This document shows, piece by piece, positions 18,810-27,008 of a DNA stretch of 64,000 bases (position 1 is its first letter; each line of letters begins with the position of its first letter). The notes below the pieces were generated by a model. The model was not told where the DNA came from, did not search any database, and saw only the letters and a list, made by a program, of their open reading frames with translations. Source of the stretch: Hymenobacter montanus. Its GTDB lineage: Bacteria > Bacteroidota > Bacteroidia > Cytophagales > Hymenobacteraceae. The DNA is taken from contig NZ_JACXAD010000002.1 of assembly GCF_014699115.1 (NCBI RefSeq), positions 243,814-307,813 of the forward strand. Reading direction: 5' to 3'. Both the position numbers and the translations under genes were made by a program.

Positions 18810-18864
18810 GGCCCTGGGTGGTGCTGATGCGCGTCTGGAATGCGCGCCAGCACCACCCAGGGCC
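18810..18864. repeat. Long perfect hairpin in gene-free interval
   Basis: Arms GGCCCTGGGTGGTGCTG (18810-18826) and CAGCACCACCCAGGGCC (18848-18864) are 17-bp perfect complements. Two bases inside, GCGCG (18829-18833) pairs with CGCGC (18843-18847), leaving a small loop. There is no T-tract after it, so it is not a simple terminator. It lies 81 bp before the lipoprotein start in the 374-bp gap 18572-18945, which otherwise shows nothing. Confidence 0.65.
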
Positions 18865-18945
18865 AATGCCATTCTTTAGAGTATGCCTAGCAGACTTGGC
18901 CGGTACCCGCTTACTTTCGTCCCCTACTTTCCTTTCCTTCGTTTC

Positions 18946-19839
18946 ATGCCGTCATTGTCTACTCGAACTGTTTTACTTTTCCTGGGCCTGGGCGCGGGGC
19001 TGGCGGGCTGCCCGGTGTCGGAGCACGGAAAGGCCGCCGGGCAGGTGCCGGTTGCCGCGCCGGCTTTGCAGCAGGTGATGCCCTATTTCGACCAGCAGTG
19101 GGCCATGCGCAAGCTGTGGGAAGATGGCTTGGCCGAAGTGGCTACGTACGACGCCGAGCGCGTGGTATACAAGAAAAACCGAACGTTTTCGTACACGCAG
19201 ATTACCGTTAAAGAAGAGTTTAATCAGCAGTTTAACGTTAAAACCGACGATTATAAGCGGGACGATTTATTTCCCGTGATGAAAATAAACCAGTTCTGCC
19301 AGATTCCGACCGACCAGTACCCGTACCATTTTCTGACCTCGCTCTTTTTTCGGCGCGACCAGCCCGTAGCGCTGTATAAGATGACCACGTCGTCGCAGGA
19401 GTGGTGCGGCAACACGTTTAAAAGCATGGTCGACGACGGCGTCAATTTCGAGCAAACGTTCAACTCGTACTGGGATCAGCAGGGAGCCGGCCGCCGCAAC
19501 CTGCGCCGCGACGTGTTCCTGGAAGATGCGCTTTCCTACACGCTGCGCAGCCTGAAGTTTGAGCAGCGGCCCGCTTTCAACCTGGTGGTGCTGGAATCGC
19601 AGCAAACCAACAAAGTCGCGCCCCCCGTGTACTATCAGGCCCACCTCACCACGGCCGAAGCACCGGCCGCGGAAGTGGCCCAGGCGGCGTGGCGGGTGGT
19701 GGTGGGCCTGGGCCCCGGCAAGGAAAACGTGTACTGGTTCGCTAAAAGCTACCCCAACATCCTGCTGCGCCAAACCACCTGGGACGGCCGCCGCCTGCTA
19801 CTGAAAGGAGTCCGGCGTTACGCCTACTGGCCGCAGTAA
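18946..19839 (+). CDS. Lipoprotein of unknown function
   Basis: A 297-residue protein. The ATG at 18946 gives MPSLSTRTVLLFLGLGAGLAGC, a lipoprotein signal peptide with Cys at residue 22. The mature part contains 'WEDGLAEVATYDAERVVYKK', 'YPYHFLTSLFFRR' and 'KMTTSSQEWCGNTFK'. This pattern is familiar from Bacteroidota lipoproteins that databases often label 'septum formation inhibitor Maf', although no Maf nucleotide-pyrophosphatase motif is present, so that name should be avoided. It is probably outer-membrane anchored. It is convergent with the glycosyltransferase operon and has no partner gene. Confidence 0.8.
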   Translation: MPSLSTRTVLLFLGLGAGLAGCPVSEHGKAAGQVPVAAPALQQVMPYFDQQWAMRKLWEDGLAEVATYDAERVVYKKNRTFSYTQITVKEEFNQQFNVKTDDYKRDDLFPVMKINQFCQIPTDQYPYHFLTSLFFRRDQPVALYKMTTSSQEWCGNTFKSMVDDGVNFEQTFNSYWDQQGAGRRNLRRDVFLEDALSYTLRSLKFEQRPAFNLVVLESQQTNKVAPPVYYQAHLTTAEAPAAEVAQAAWRVVVGLGPGKENVYWFAKSYPNILLRQTTWDGRRLLLKGVRRYAYWPQ

Positions 19840-19883
19840 TGCCCCGCCGGGGCGGGAAGAATAGGTGCGCCGGGTAAAAAGAC

Positions 19884-21251
19884 TCACGGCTCATTGCCCG
19901 TTGCCCGCGGGCGCAGTATTTCCGCGCTCAGAACAACCGCGGTAACGGCGTATTCTATTCCCACGAGCCACAGGTTTTCGGTGTAGGCACTGCTGCGGTA
20001 GGCAGCGTAGGAGAGGACGGCCAACCCGCCCCACACCGCCGGATAGCGGAAGCGCGACAGCACGCTCAGCCCAATCAGCAGGGTGAGGTACCAGGGGTGC
20101 ACCGTGGTGGCCAGCGCGTAGTAAGCCGTTAACAGCAGCAGCAGCGTTTGGGGCAGCGATGCCAGCGTGGGGCGGCGCTCCCGGCTGGCCAGAACCAGCC
20201 CCAGCAGGCCGCTCCCCAGTGCCAGGGCCGGGCCCAGAATGGCAATTTCGTTGTAGCCGGTGAGCCAGTAGCCCAGGCCCCGCAGCACGTAGTAGATGCT
20301 CGCGTTAAACTCGAAGCTGCGGAAATACAAGGCCAGGCTGCGGCCGAGGTTAGTCAGCAAATCAACTGCGAGAAAGGGGCTGAAAAGCACCGCTAGCGTG
20401 CCCAGGGTAATGGCCAGGTAGGCCGCCAGCGGCCGCCCATTCAAACGCCGCAGCAGGAGCGGGAGCGCCAGTATCGGCAGTAGCTTGGTGGCGATGCCCA
20501 GCCCCAGGGCCAGGGCCGAAGCCGCCCCGCGCTGCCGGCTCAGCAGCCAACCAGCCAGCAGCAGAAAGAACAGTACCACACTCTCGAAGTGCAGGTTGCC
20601 GGTCAGCTCCACGATAACCAGCGGATGCAGCAGGTAGCGCAACGCTCGCGTCAAGGGCGCGCCACTGGCCGACAGCAAGGCCAGCAGCAGCCCCGCGCTG
20701 CCTATCTCGGCGGCCAGCAGCACCGCCCGCAAGGCGCCGGCAAAGCCCAGGTCCGAATCGGGGAACCAGCGGGCCGCGGCCCCGAAAATGTACTGGCAGA
20801 CCGGGGGGTAAACCGAGTAGTAGTGCGGCGAATTCAACTGCCGGTACAGTTGCTGTAGCCGGGGCAGAACCCGGTTGCGCTGCTGTTCATCCTTGATGCT
20901 GGCCCGGGCGCCGTCGGCAATGATTTCATCGGGCCGAAATTGGAAGGGATTAACCCCGTTGGCTACCAACAGGCCGTCCCAGTGAAAGCGGTAAACGTCG
21001 TCGGACAGGGCCGGTAGGGCGGGCAGCCAAAGTAGCCGGAAGCCCAGCGCCGCCGCCAGCCCCCAGCGCCACGGCAAGCGGCTGCGCAGCAGCCAGGCGT
21101 AGGCCAGCAGGGCCACCGCCAGCAAGCCCAGCAACTGGCCGAACTGCGCCCGGGGCGTGGCGTACGCTACGCCCGCATAGGCCGCGCCGGAAAGCGCCAA
21201 GGCGGCAAATTGGGAAGGGGAAGGACGTTTAGCGGGCAATGGCAATGGCAT
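19884..21251 (-). CDS. Polytopic GT-C-type glycosyltransferase (GT87/mannosyltransferase-like)
   Basis: A 455-residue integral membrane protein with about 11 hydrophobic segments. Between the second and third helices is 'ALSDDVYRFHWDGLLVANG' followed by VNPF, the acidic first-loop motif typical of GT-C enzymes that use polyprenyl-phosphate sugars. This fits alpha-mannosyltransferase-like families. It is the last gene of a three-gene minus-strand operon with two GT2 proteins (21 bp after the upstream gene). It probably transfers a sugar from a lipid-linked donor on the outer face of the inner membrane. Confidence 0.8.
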   Translation of the reverse strand: MPLPLPAKRPSPSQFAALALSGAAYAGVAYATPRAQFGQLLGLLAVALLAYAWLLRSRLPWRWGLAAALGFRLLWLPALPALSDDVYRFHWDGLLVANGVNPFQFRPDEIIADGARASIKDEQQRNRVLPRLQQLYRQLNSPHYYSVYPPVCQYIFGAAARWFPDSDLGFAGALRAVLLAAEIGSAGLLLALLSASGAPLTRALRYLLHPLVIVELTGNLHFESVVLFFLLLAGWLLSRQRGAASALALGLGIATKLLPILALPLLLRRLNGRPLAAYLAITLGTLAVLFSPFLAVDLLTNLGRSLALYFRSFEFNASIYYVLRGLGYWLTGYNEIAILGPALALGSGLLGLVLASRERRPTLASLPQTLLLLLTAYYALATTVHPWYLTLLIGLSVLSRFRYPAVWGGLAVLSYAAYRSSAYTENLWLVGIEYAVTAVVLSAEILRPRATGNEP

Positions 21252-21271
21252 GGGGGCAGAACCGGGCGTCT

Positions 21272-22726
21272 TTACCGGGCGTGGCGCCCCGAATAATAGC
21301 AGATAGCCGCAAAACCGACCGTGAGCAGCAGGTGAAACGGCAGCAGACCGGCATCGCCGAAATACAGCCCGGCCCCGAAGCCAAACCCAAAATACAGGGC
21401 CAGCAGGCCTTCCAGCACTTCCCAGGGGCCCACGCCGCCGGTGCGGTAGCGCCGCGGGCCCCGGCCGCCGGGGCCCGCCTTGGGCGTGCGCACGAACGGG
21501 GTGCGCTGGCCCAGCCAGCCCAGGGCCACGGCGCGGGCATTGTGCAGGGCCAGCCCCATCGAAACCGACAAAAACAGCAGGAAAAATCCGGGGTAAAAGC
21601 GGGCTTTGCCCGTGGGCCAGGCGAGTCGCCAGGCCGTGTAGTAATAATAAACAAGCGGTGCAAAGCCCACCAAAAACACCGAAGCCAGCCGGAACACGAG
21701 CTTGTACTCCGGGTAGTGCTCCCGCACGAACACCAGCGGCACGCTCAGCAGGGCCATGAGCAAAATCACCACGTACACGCTGCTGTTGAGCAGATGAAAC
21801 GTGCCCTGCAGCTTAACGACCAGCGGCTGCGCCGAGCGCCACAGGGCGCCCAGGTGCTTACGGGCCGTTTCGGCCCCGCCTTTGGTCCAGCGGAACTGCT
21901 GCGACTTGAGGGCGTCCATGGCGGCGGGCAATTCGGCGGGCACCACAATCTCGGGGCGGTACACGAAGCGCCAGCCGCGTAGCTGGGCGCGGTAGCTCAG
22001 GTCGAGGTCCTCGGTGAGGGTGTCGGTGTGCCAGCCGCCGGCGTTGGCGATGCAGCGGCGGCGCCACACGCCCCCGGTGCCGTTGAAGTTGATGAAGAAC
22101 CCGGCGAACGTGCGCCCCACCTGCTCGATAAGAAAGTGGGCATCCAACCCAAAGGCTTGCAGGCGCGTCAGCAGCGATTCCGCCTGGTTGAGGTGGCCCC
22201 AGCGGGTTTGCACCACGCCAATGTTTTCGTCCTGCAAAAAGAAGGGGATGGTGCGGCGCAGAAAGTCGGGCGCCGGCACGAAATCGGCGTCAAAAATGGC
22301 GATAAACTCCCCGTCGCTGGCGGCCAGGCCGTGGCGGAGGGCTCCGGCTTTGTAGCCCTCCCGGGAGGGGCGTCGTACGTGGCTCAGACGTCGTCCCCGC
22401 GCGATATGGTACGCCACGCGCTCGGCGGCCAGGGCCACGGTGGCATCGGTGGAGTCGTCCAGTACCTGAATATGCAGCAGCTCCGGTGGATAGTCGAGCG
22501 CGGCTGCGGCGTCAATGACGCGTTCGACCACGTTCTGCTCGTTGTAGAGGGGCAGCTGCACCGTTACGCGTGGCCACGCGGCGGGCACTGGTGGCCGGGG
22601 CAGGGGGGGAGCGGCGTAGGCCCGCAAGGCGAGGCGGGTAAGCTGCCATTGCCCTCCGCTGAAGCATAGAATGAACAGCAGGCACAGGCCGTATATCACC
22701 ACCAGCAAAAGGGGCAGCAACGACAT
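21272..22726 (-). CDS. Processive-type family 2 glycosyltransferase (cellulose-synthase-like)
   Basis: A 484-residue protein with an N-terminal transmembrane helix, a GT-A domain (about 50-290) and 4-5 C-terminal helices. Motifs: 'VQVLDDSTDATVALA' and 'IAIFDADFVPAPDFLRRTI' (nucleotide and metal-binding DxD), 'VVQTRWGHLNQ', 'NGTGGVWRRRCI', 'TEDLDLSYRAQLRGWRF' (TED acceptor motif), and 'QQFRWTKGGAE' (the QxxRW box). Such enzymes extend or initiate beta-linked glycans from UDP/GDP-sugars at the membrane, but no BcsB or other cellulose partner is present. Context (GT2 plus GT-C gene) suggests glycolipid or exopolysaccharide assembly. Confidence 0.9.
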   Translation of the reverse strand: MSLLPLLLVVIYGLCLLFILCFSGGQWQLTRLALRAYAAPPLPRPPVPAAWPRVTVQLPLYNEQNVVERVIDAAAALDYPPELLHIQVLDDSTDATVALAAERVAYHIARGRRLSHVRRPSREGYKAGALRHGLAASDGEFIAIFDADFVPAPDFLRRTIPFFLQDENIGVVQTRWGHLNQAESLLTRLQAFGLDAHFLIEQVGRTFAGFFINFNGTGGVWRRRCIANAGGWHTDTLTEDLDLSYRAQLRGWRFVYRPEIVVPAELPAAMDALKSQQFRWTKGGAETARKHLGALWRSAQPLVVKLQGTFHLLNSSVYVVILLMALLSVPLVFVREHYPEYKLVFRLASVFLVGFAPLVYYYYTAWRLAWPTGKARFYPGFFLLFLSVSMGLALHNARAVALGWLGQRTPFVRTPKAGPGGRGPRRYRTGGVGPWEVLEGLLALYFGFGFGAGLYFGDAGLLPFHLLLTVGFAAICYYSGRHAR

Positions 22727-22783
22727 CAGGCGCGGAGACGGAAGGTGAAAAGCATGAGCAAGCGTAGCCGCCGGGTTGGCGGC

Positions 22784-23482
22784 TTACCAATACCGGAAAA
22801 TGGTCCACAAAATTTTGTACCCCGCGCCCAGGGTGCCGCGCACCGTGCCCGAAACCTTGCTGGTGCCGATGCGCCGGCGGTACCGCACCGGCACTTCCAC
22901 GGTGCGCAAGCCTTGCCGGGCCGCTTTTATCTGCATTTCCACTGTCCAGCCGTAGGTCTTGTCGGCCATCTGCAGGCCGAGCAGGGCCGGGGCACGAATG
23001 GCTCGGAAGGGGCCTAAATCGGTGAAATGGCCACCGTAGCGCAAGCGCAGTAAGCGGGTGGCCAGCCAGTTGCCGAAGCGCTGCTGCGGCAGCAGCGCAC
23101 CGCGCTCCCGTTCGCCCAGGGCCCGGGAGCCGATAACCAGATCGGCCGTTCCGTGCAGCAGGGGAGCCAGTAGTTCCGGTAACTGTTCGGGGTAGTCGGA
23201 ATGGTCGCCATCGAGAAACACCACGATTTCAGGCTGCACCGCGGCGGCTTTACCGAAGGCGTAAGCCATGCCCGCCAGGCAGGCGTAGCCATAGCCCGGG
23301 CGCGGCTCGCGGAGCACGGTGGCCCCGGCGGCTCGCGCCACGGTGCTGGTGTCGTCCGAGGAGTTATTATCCACCACGATGACTTCCTGAACCAAGCCCG
23401 CCGGAATCTCCGCTAGAACTAACCCAATGGCCTGAGCCTCGTTGTGAGCCGGAATGATGACACTGATGCGGGGCGGGGGCAT
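22784..23482 (-). CDS. Family 2 glycosyltransferase (polyprenyl-phosphate glycosyltransferase-like)
   Basis: A 232-residue GT-A protein. The ATG at 23482 gives MPPPRISVIIPAHNEAQAIG; a longer in-frame start exists upstream. 'VIVVDNNSSDDTSTVA' (about 34) and 'IVVFLDGDHSDYPEQL' (DxD, about 85) are the UDP/GDP-sugar and metal motifs. 'GSRALGERERGALLPQQRFG' follows and 'TYGWTVEMQIKAARQGLRT' is the conserved C-terminal block. There are no membrane helices, as in DPM1-type enzymes. It may make the lipid-linked sugar used by the GT-C protein encoded two genes downstream (inference). It is the first gene of the operon, 57 bp ahead of the next. Confidence 0.88.
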   Translation of the reverse strand: MPPPRISVIIPAHNEAQAIGLVLAEIPAGLVQEVIVVDNNSSDDTSTVARAAGATVLREPRPGYGYACLAGMAYAFGKAAAVQPEIVVFLDGDHSDYPEQLPELLAPLLHGTADLVIGSRALGERERGALLPQQRFGNWLATRLLRLRYGGHFTDLGPFRAIRAPALLGLQMADKTYGWTVEMQIKAARQGLRTVEVPVRYRRRIGTSKVSGTVRGTLGAGYKILWTIFRYW

Positions 23483-23997
23483 GAAAACGGGTAAGGAGCC
23501 GAGTAGTGGCACGGGAGTTAAGCCCGGCAGCAACCGCTAACCGGGCCACAAAGATGCCGCCGTCGCTGTAAAGCCACCCAGTATGCCGGGCCATCCCTGC
23601 ACAATGCTTTCGATTCGCCAGTTCGCTACCGATCCTAACCTGGGGGCAGCCATACGATTGCTTCGTCCTGCCGGGCCAGCCGGCTATGATTTCACCATAG
23701 GTTAGGTAGGGGCAATGCTTTGCTTTATTAATAAGAGATTGGCTCTTGCAGCTAATATCAACCCAAGGAGGCCGGATTTTTATCTCTTGAGCTTCAAGGC
23801 CAGAAGCTTCAGGTTCAATTCAGGGCCTCGACTGGCCCCTGGGAAAGACCTTATTATTTCAATAAAATAAGATGATAATGAATTAATATCATAGGAGTGA
23901 TATTCCTGTAGAATGCTCCTATATTTGCCCTTACCTGATTGTTAGCACAGTATAAGTGCTTTCTGTTTCATTTTTTTTCATTTTTTAATCATCTACC
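23483..23997. promoter_or_regulatory. AT-rich leader before the first array gene
   Basis: A 515-bp gap with no gene, turning AT-rich from about 23720. TATATTTG at 23920-23927 fits the Bacteroidota -7 consensus TAnnTTTG, about 70 bp before the ATG at 23998; no clear TTG is seen at the right distance upstream. ATAGGAG (23891) and CTCCTAT (ending about 23922) form an inverted repeat around it. It does not share the upstream block of the other five array genes. Confidence 0.4.
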
Positions 23998-26721
23998 ATG
24001 ACAACAAGCTTTTACGCGTGCTCTCTTAAGACTTCCGGCCAGTGGCGGCGGCTGACAGCGCTGGCGGTGGGGGTACTCCTGGCCCCGGGGGCCTGGGCCC
24101 AGATCCAGGTGCCGGCCGGCAACCCCAACGAGGGCACTAGCCGCCGACCGCTCGCAACCTACTACGGCTATGAGCGCGGCGCGCTAATTTACACGGCGGC
24201 CGAGATTGCCACCAGCGGCAACCTGACGCAAATTGCCTTCTATCTCGACGCGGTGAACACGCCGGGTGCGGCGCCCACGAAAGTGTACCTGAAAACGGTG
24301 AGCAACAGCACTTTTGCGGGGGCCACCACGGTGGCGGCCGAGGAAACGGGGGCCACGCTGGTCTACGACGCGACGATTCCGGCCGCCGCCTTTACGGCCA
24401 ATACGTGGATTACCCTGCCCTTGACCACGCCCTTCGCCTATAACGGCACCTCGAACCTGGAAGTCATCGTCGAAACCAATGCCACGGGCGGGGGGAATGA
24501 ACCCAGTACGGGTAAGGCCTTCCGGTACGCGTCAACTGGGGCCGGTAACAACCGGGCGCAGTTTTGGGCGGCCGACAACACGGCTCCCACTGGAACAGGG
24601 GCGCTAAGCCTGCTGCGGCCCAACATCCAGCTCACGGGCCTGGCCCCGCTGACCTGTCTGCCGGTAACTGCCTTGAGCGTAAGCAACATTACCCCGACTT
24701 CGGCGCAGGTAGGGTTTACGCCCGGGGCCAGCAATACCAGCTATACGGTCACGTACACCCGGACCGGGGGTACGCCCACGACGGTGACGCCAGCGCCGAC
24801 CGCTTCGCCCGTGAACCTGACGGGCCTCACGCCCGGATCGGGGTACACGGTGACGGTCGTGGGCAACTGCGGCGGCGGCGGCACGGCTCCCGTGGCAACT
24901 ACTACCTTTACCACGCCGTTGACTTGTGGGCCCGTCACGGCCTTGAGCGTGAGCAATATCACCCTCACTTCGGCCCAGGTGTCGTTTACGCCGGGCAACG
25001 GCAACACGAGCTATACGGTGACCTACACGCCGGCCGGGGGCACGCCCACGACGGTGACGCCGGCGCCGACCGCTTCGCCCGTGAACCTGACGGGCCTCAC
25101 GCTCGGAACGACCTACACGGTGACCGTAGTAGGCAACTGCGCGGGCAGCACCACCTCTCCCGTGGCAACTGCTACTTTCACCACGGCTAGTCCGCCGCCG
25201 GCCAACGACGACTGCGCCGGGGCCACTTTACTGGCTACCGCGGCAACGTGTACGCCCATGATGGCCACCAACCGCGGGGCGACCGCTTCGACGGGAGTAC
25301 CTGCGCCAAGCTCGGCGGCGGGGGGCTGCTTCGTGGCAAATACCCCGGTTACTAACGACGTCTGGTATCGCATCGTCGTGCCGGCTTCCGGCGCGTTTAC
25401 GGTGACGACCAGCGCCGTGACGGGCTCCCCTCTGAATGATACGGGGATGACCTTGTATACGGGCACCTGCGGGGCGCTGACGGAAGTCGCTTGTAGTGAT
25501 GATCAGAGCGCCAGTAATTTCTTCTCGAGCACTCGGGCCGTTGGCCTGACCCCAGGCGCTACGGTTTACGTGCGGGTATGGAGCTTCGGGACCACGCCGA
25601 CCGGACCGTTCGGCATTTGTGCCGTAAGCACCCCCAATAACGACGCGGCCATGCGAGCCATCTACACGTTGGGCAAGGTGCCCACCGGGGTTGCTCAGGC
25701 GGCACAAGCCGTTGTCACCAACGTTGGTGCCCAAGCCCTAACCAATGTCGCCGTGACGCTGACCGTTAGCGGGGCGACGAGCTTTACCAACACCCAAACC
25801 GTGGCCACCCTGGCCCCCGGCGCTTCCACGACGGTCTCTTTCGCACCTTATACGTCCAACACGGCTGGCACCAACACCTTAACCGTGGCGCTGGCCGCGG
25901 ATGATGTGGCCACGAACAACACGCAGACGTATGCGCAGATCGTCACAGCCAATACCTTCAGCTATGTGAATAATACGGTGCCTGATCCTAACGAAAGTGT
26001 TGGATTTGGTGCGACCACGACCGGGGCGTTCGTGGCGCGGTACAACACCCCGGTGGCCCGCTCGCTGACGGGCATCACGGCGGGCTTGGGGGACAATAAC
26101 AGCGTCGGCCAAACTGTGTACGGGGTGGTCGTGAACTCGAGCGGTGGGGTACTGGCCCGCACGCCCAATTATGTGGTCACGGCGGCCGACATCGACCGGC
26201 GCAAAACCTTTGTCCTGACTACGCCGCTGCCCATCGCGGCCGGCAACTTTTACGTGGGCCTGGTGCAGACGGCCGTAACCGGCGGTGGCGTGCGGTATTT
26301 CCCGTTAGCGACGCTGCCAGAAGACCCCACCCGCCCCGGTACCTTTTTCGGTATAGCCCCCTTCTCGCCTACGACGGGAGGGACGCTCAGCGATGCGGCC
26401 TCAAGCAACTTGGGGGCTTTTGTCCTGGAAGCGGAAACCAGTGTGATCTCGAGCAGCAGCAGCGCGGCCTTGTCGGCCGCGCTATCAGTGTACCCGAACC
26501 CGAGCACGGGGCAGGTCACGCTCGAGCTCCGCGAGGCCAAAGCGCAGGGTCCGCTGCAGGTGCAGGTAACTAATCTGCTCGGGCAGGTAGTGCACACGGC
26601 GGTCGTGCGCGACAACGCTCAGAATAAGCTGGACCTGTCGGGGCTGGCCGAGGGCGTGTACGTGTTGCGCGTGCAGACCGGCTCGCAGTACACCATCCGC
26701 CAACTCGTGCTTACCAAGTAA
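23998..26721 (+). CDS. T9SS-exported modular surface protein, array copy 1
   Basis: 907 residues. Signal peptide (cleavage after GAWA, about residue 34). The shared N-terminal domain runs about 35-215 (IQVPAGNPNEGTSRRP through LRPNIQLTG). Two FN3-like domains follow (about 218-306 and 310-399, each opening with a Cys-Pro-Val). A Cys-containing 'PPANDDC' domain spans about 400-543 and a CARDB-like domain about 548-655. Penultimate module A (about 660-815) contains 'PVARSLTGITAGL' and 'YVVTAADIDRRKTF'. The type A T9SS sorting domain (about 831-907: YPNPSTGQVTLELREAK...) has the NLLGQVV and GVYVLRVQTG motifs. It is exported across the outer membrane by T9SS and anchored or released. Ligand unknown; an adhesin or carbohydrate-binding role is inferred. 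Confidence 0.9.
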   Translation: MTTSFYACSLKTSGQWRRLTALAVGVLLAPGAWAQIQVPAGNPNEGTSRRPLATYYGYERGALIYTAAEIATSGNLTQIAFYLDAVNTPGAAPTKVYLKTVSNSTFAGATTVAAEETGATLVYDATIPAAAFTANTWITLPLTTPFAYNGTSNLEVIVETNATGGGNEPSTGKAFRYASTGAGNNRAQFWAADNTAPTGTGALSLLRPNIQLTGLAPLTCLPVTALSVSNITPTSAQVGFTPGASNTSYTVTYTRTGGTPTTVTPAPTASPVNLTGLTPGSGYTVTVVGNCGGGGTAPVATTTFTTPLTCGPVTALSVSNITLTSAQVSFTPGNGNTSYTVTYTPAGGTPTTVTPAPTASPVNLTGLTLGTTYTVTVVGNCAGSTTSPVATATFTTASPPPANDDCAGATLLATAATCTPMMATNRGATASTGVPAPSSAAGGCFVANTPVTNDVWYRIVVPASGAFTVTTSAVTGSPLNDTGMTLYTGTCGALTEVACSDDQSASNFFSSTRAVGLTPGATVYVRVWSFGTTPTGPFGICAVSTPNNDAAMRAIYTLGKVPTGVAQAAQAVVTNVGAQALTNVAVTLTVSGATSFTNTQTVATLAPGASTTVSFAPYTSNTAGTNTLTVALAADDVATNNTQTYAQIVTANTFSYVNNTVPDPNESVGFGATTTGAFVARYNTPVARSLTGITAGLGDNNSVGQTVYGVVVNSSGGVLARTPNYVVTAADIDRRKTFVLTTPLPIAAGNFYVGLVQTAVTGGGVRYFPLATLPEDPTRPGTFFGIAPFSPTTGGTLSDAASSNLGAFVLEAETSVISSSSSAALSAALSVYPNPSTGQVTLELREAKAQGPLQVQVTNLLGQVVHTAVVRDNAQNKLDLSGLAEGVYVLRVQTGSQYTIRQLVLTK

Positions 26722-26754
26722 GCCCGCGCGCAATGCTTGCGCGTCTGAAGTCAA

Positions 26755-26796
26755 CAAAACATCCTCGCCTAAAAAAGGCGGGGATGTTTTGTTTTG
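26755..26796 (+). terminator. Rho-independent terminator after array copy 1
   Basis: AAAACATCCTCGCCT pairs with AGGCGGGGATGTTTT around an A-rich loop, with one mismatch, followed by a GTTTT run. It lies 34 bp after the stop. Confidence 0.85.
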
Positions 26797-26911
26797 GCCA
26801 CTGGGGTGCGTTGGCGTTGCAACTCATCCTCCGTTGGATTAAGCAGCACGCGCTTGAACAGAGGCGGTATTTCCCCGGCGTATCCAGCCAGCACCAGCAA
26901 GCGAATAAATG

Positions 26912-26971
26912 TTGGAGTATTAATGATTTAAACTATATTGGGCTTTTATTGACCATCTCGGTCAAGGCGTT
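26912..26971 (+). promoter_or_regulatory. Promoter-like block and dyad upstream of array copy 2
   Basis: TTG (26912) and TATATTG (26934-26940) are 19 bp apart, matching Bacteroidota -33/-7 spacing. Just downstream, TTGACC-ATCTC-GGTCAA (26949-26965) is a perfect 6+6 dyad, followed by AAGGCGTT 38 bp before the ATG. The same arrangement recurs before copies 3-5 and, without the TTG, before copy 6. The dyad would lie at or just after the transcription start. Confidence 0.6.
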
Positions 26972-27008
26972 TCTTTTCCTCATTTTTTTCATTTTTCATT
27001 CCTCCTAC

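Noticed and set aside
24700..25190. Repeated GACGGTGACGCC-type sequences resembling a repeat array
   Set aside because: They are the two FN3-like coding domains of copy 1, not a CRISPR or DNA-level satellite; unit spacing is about 270 bp and spacers are coding.
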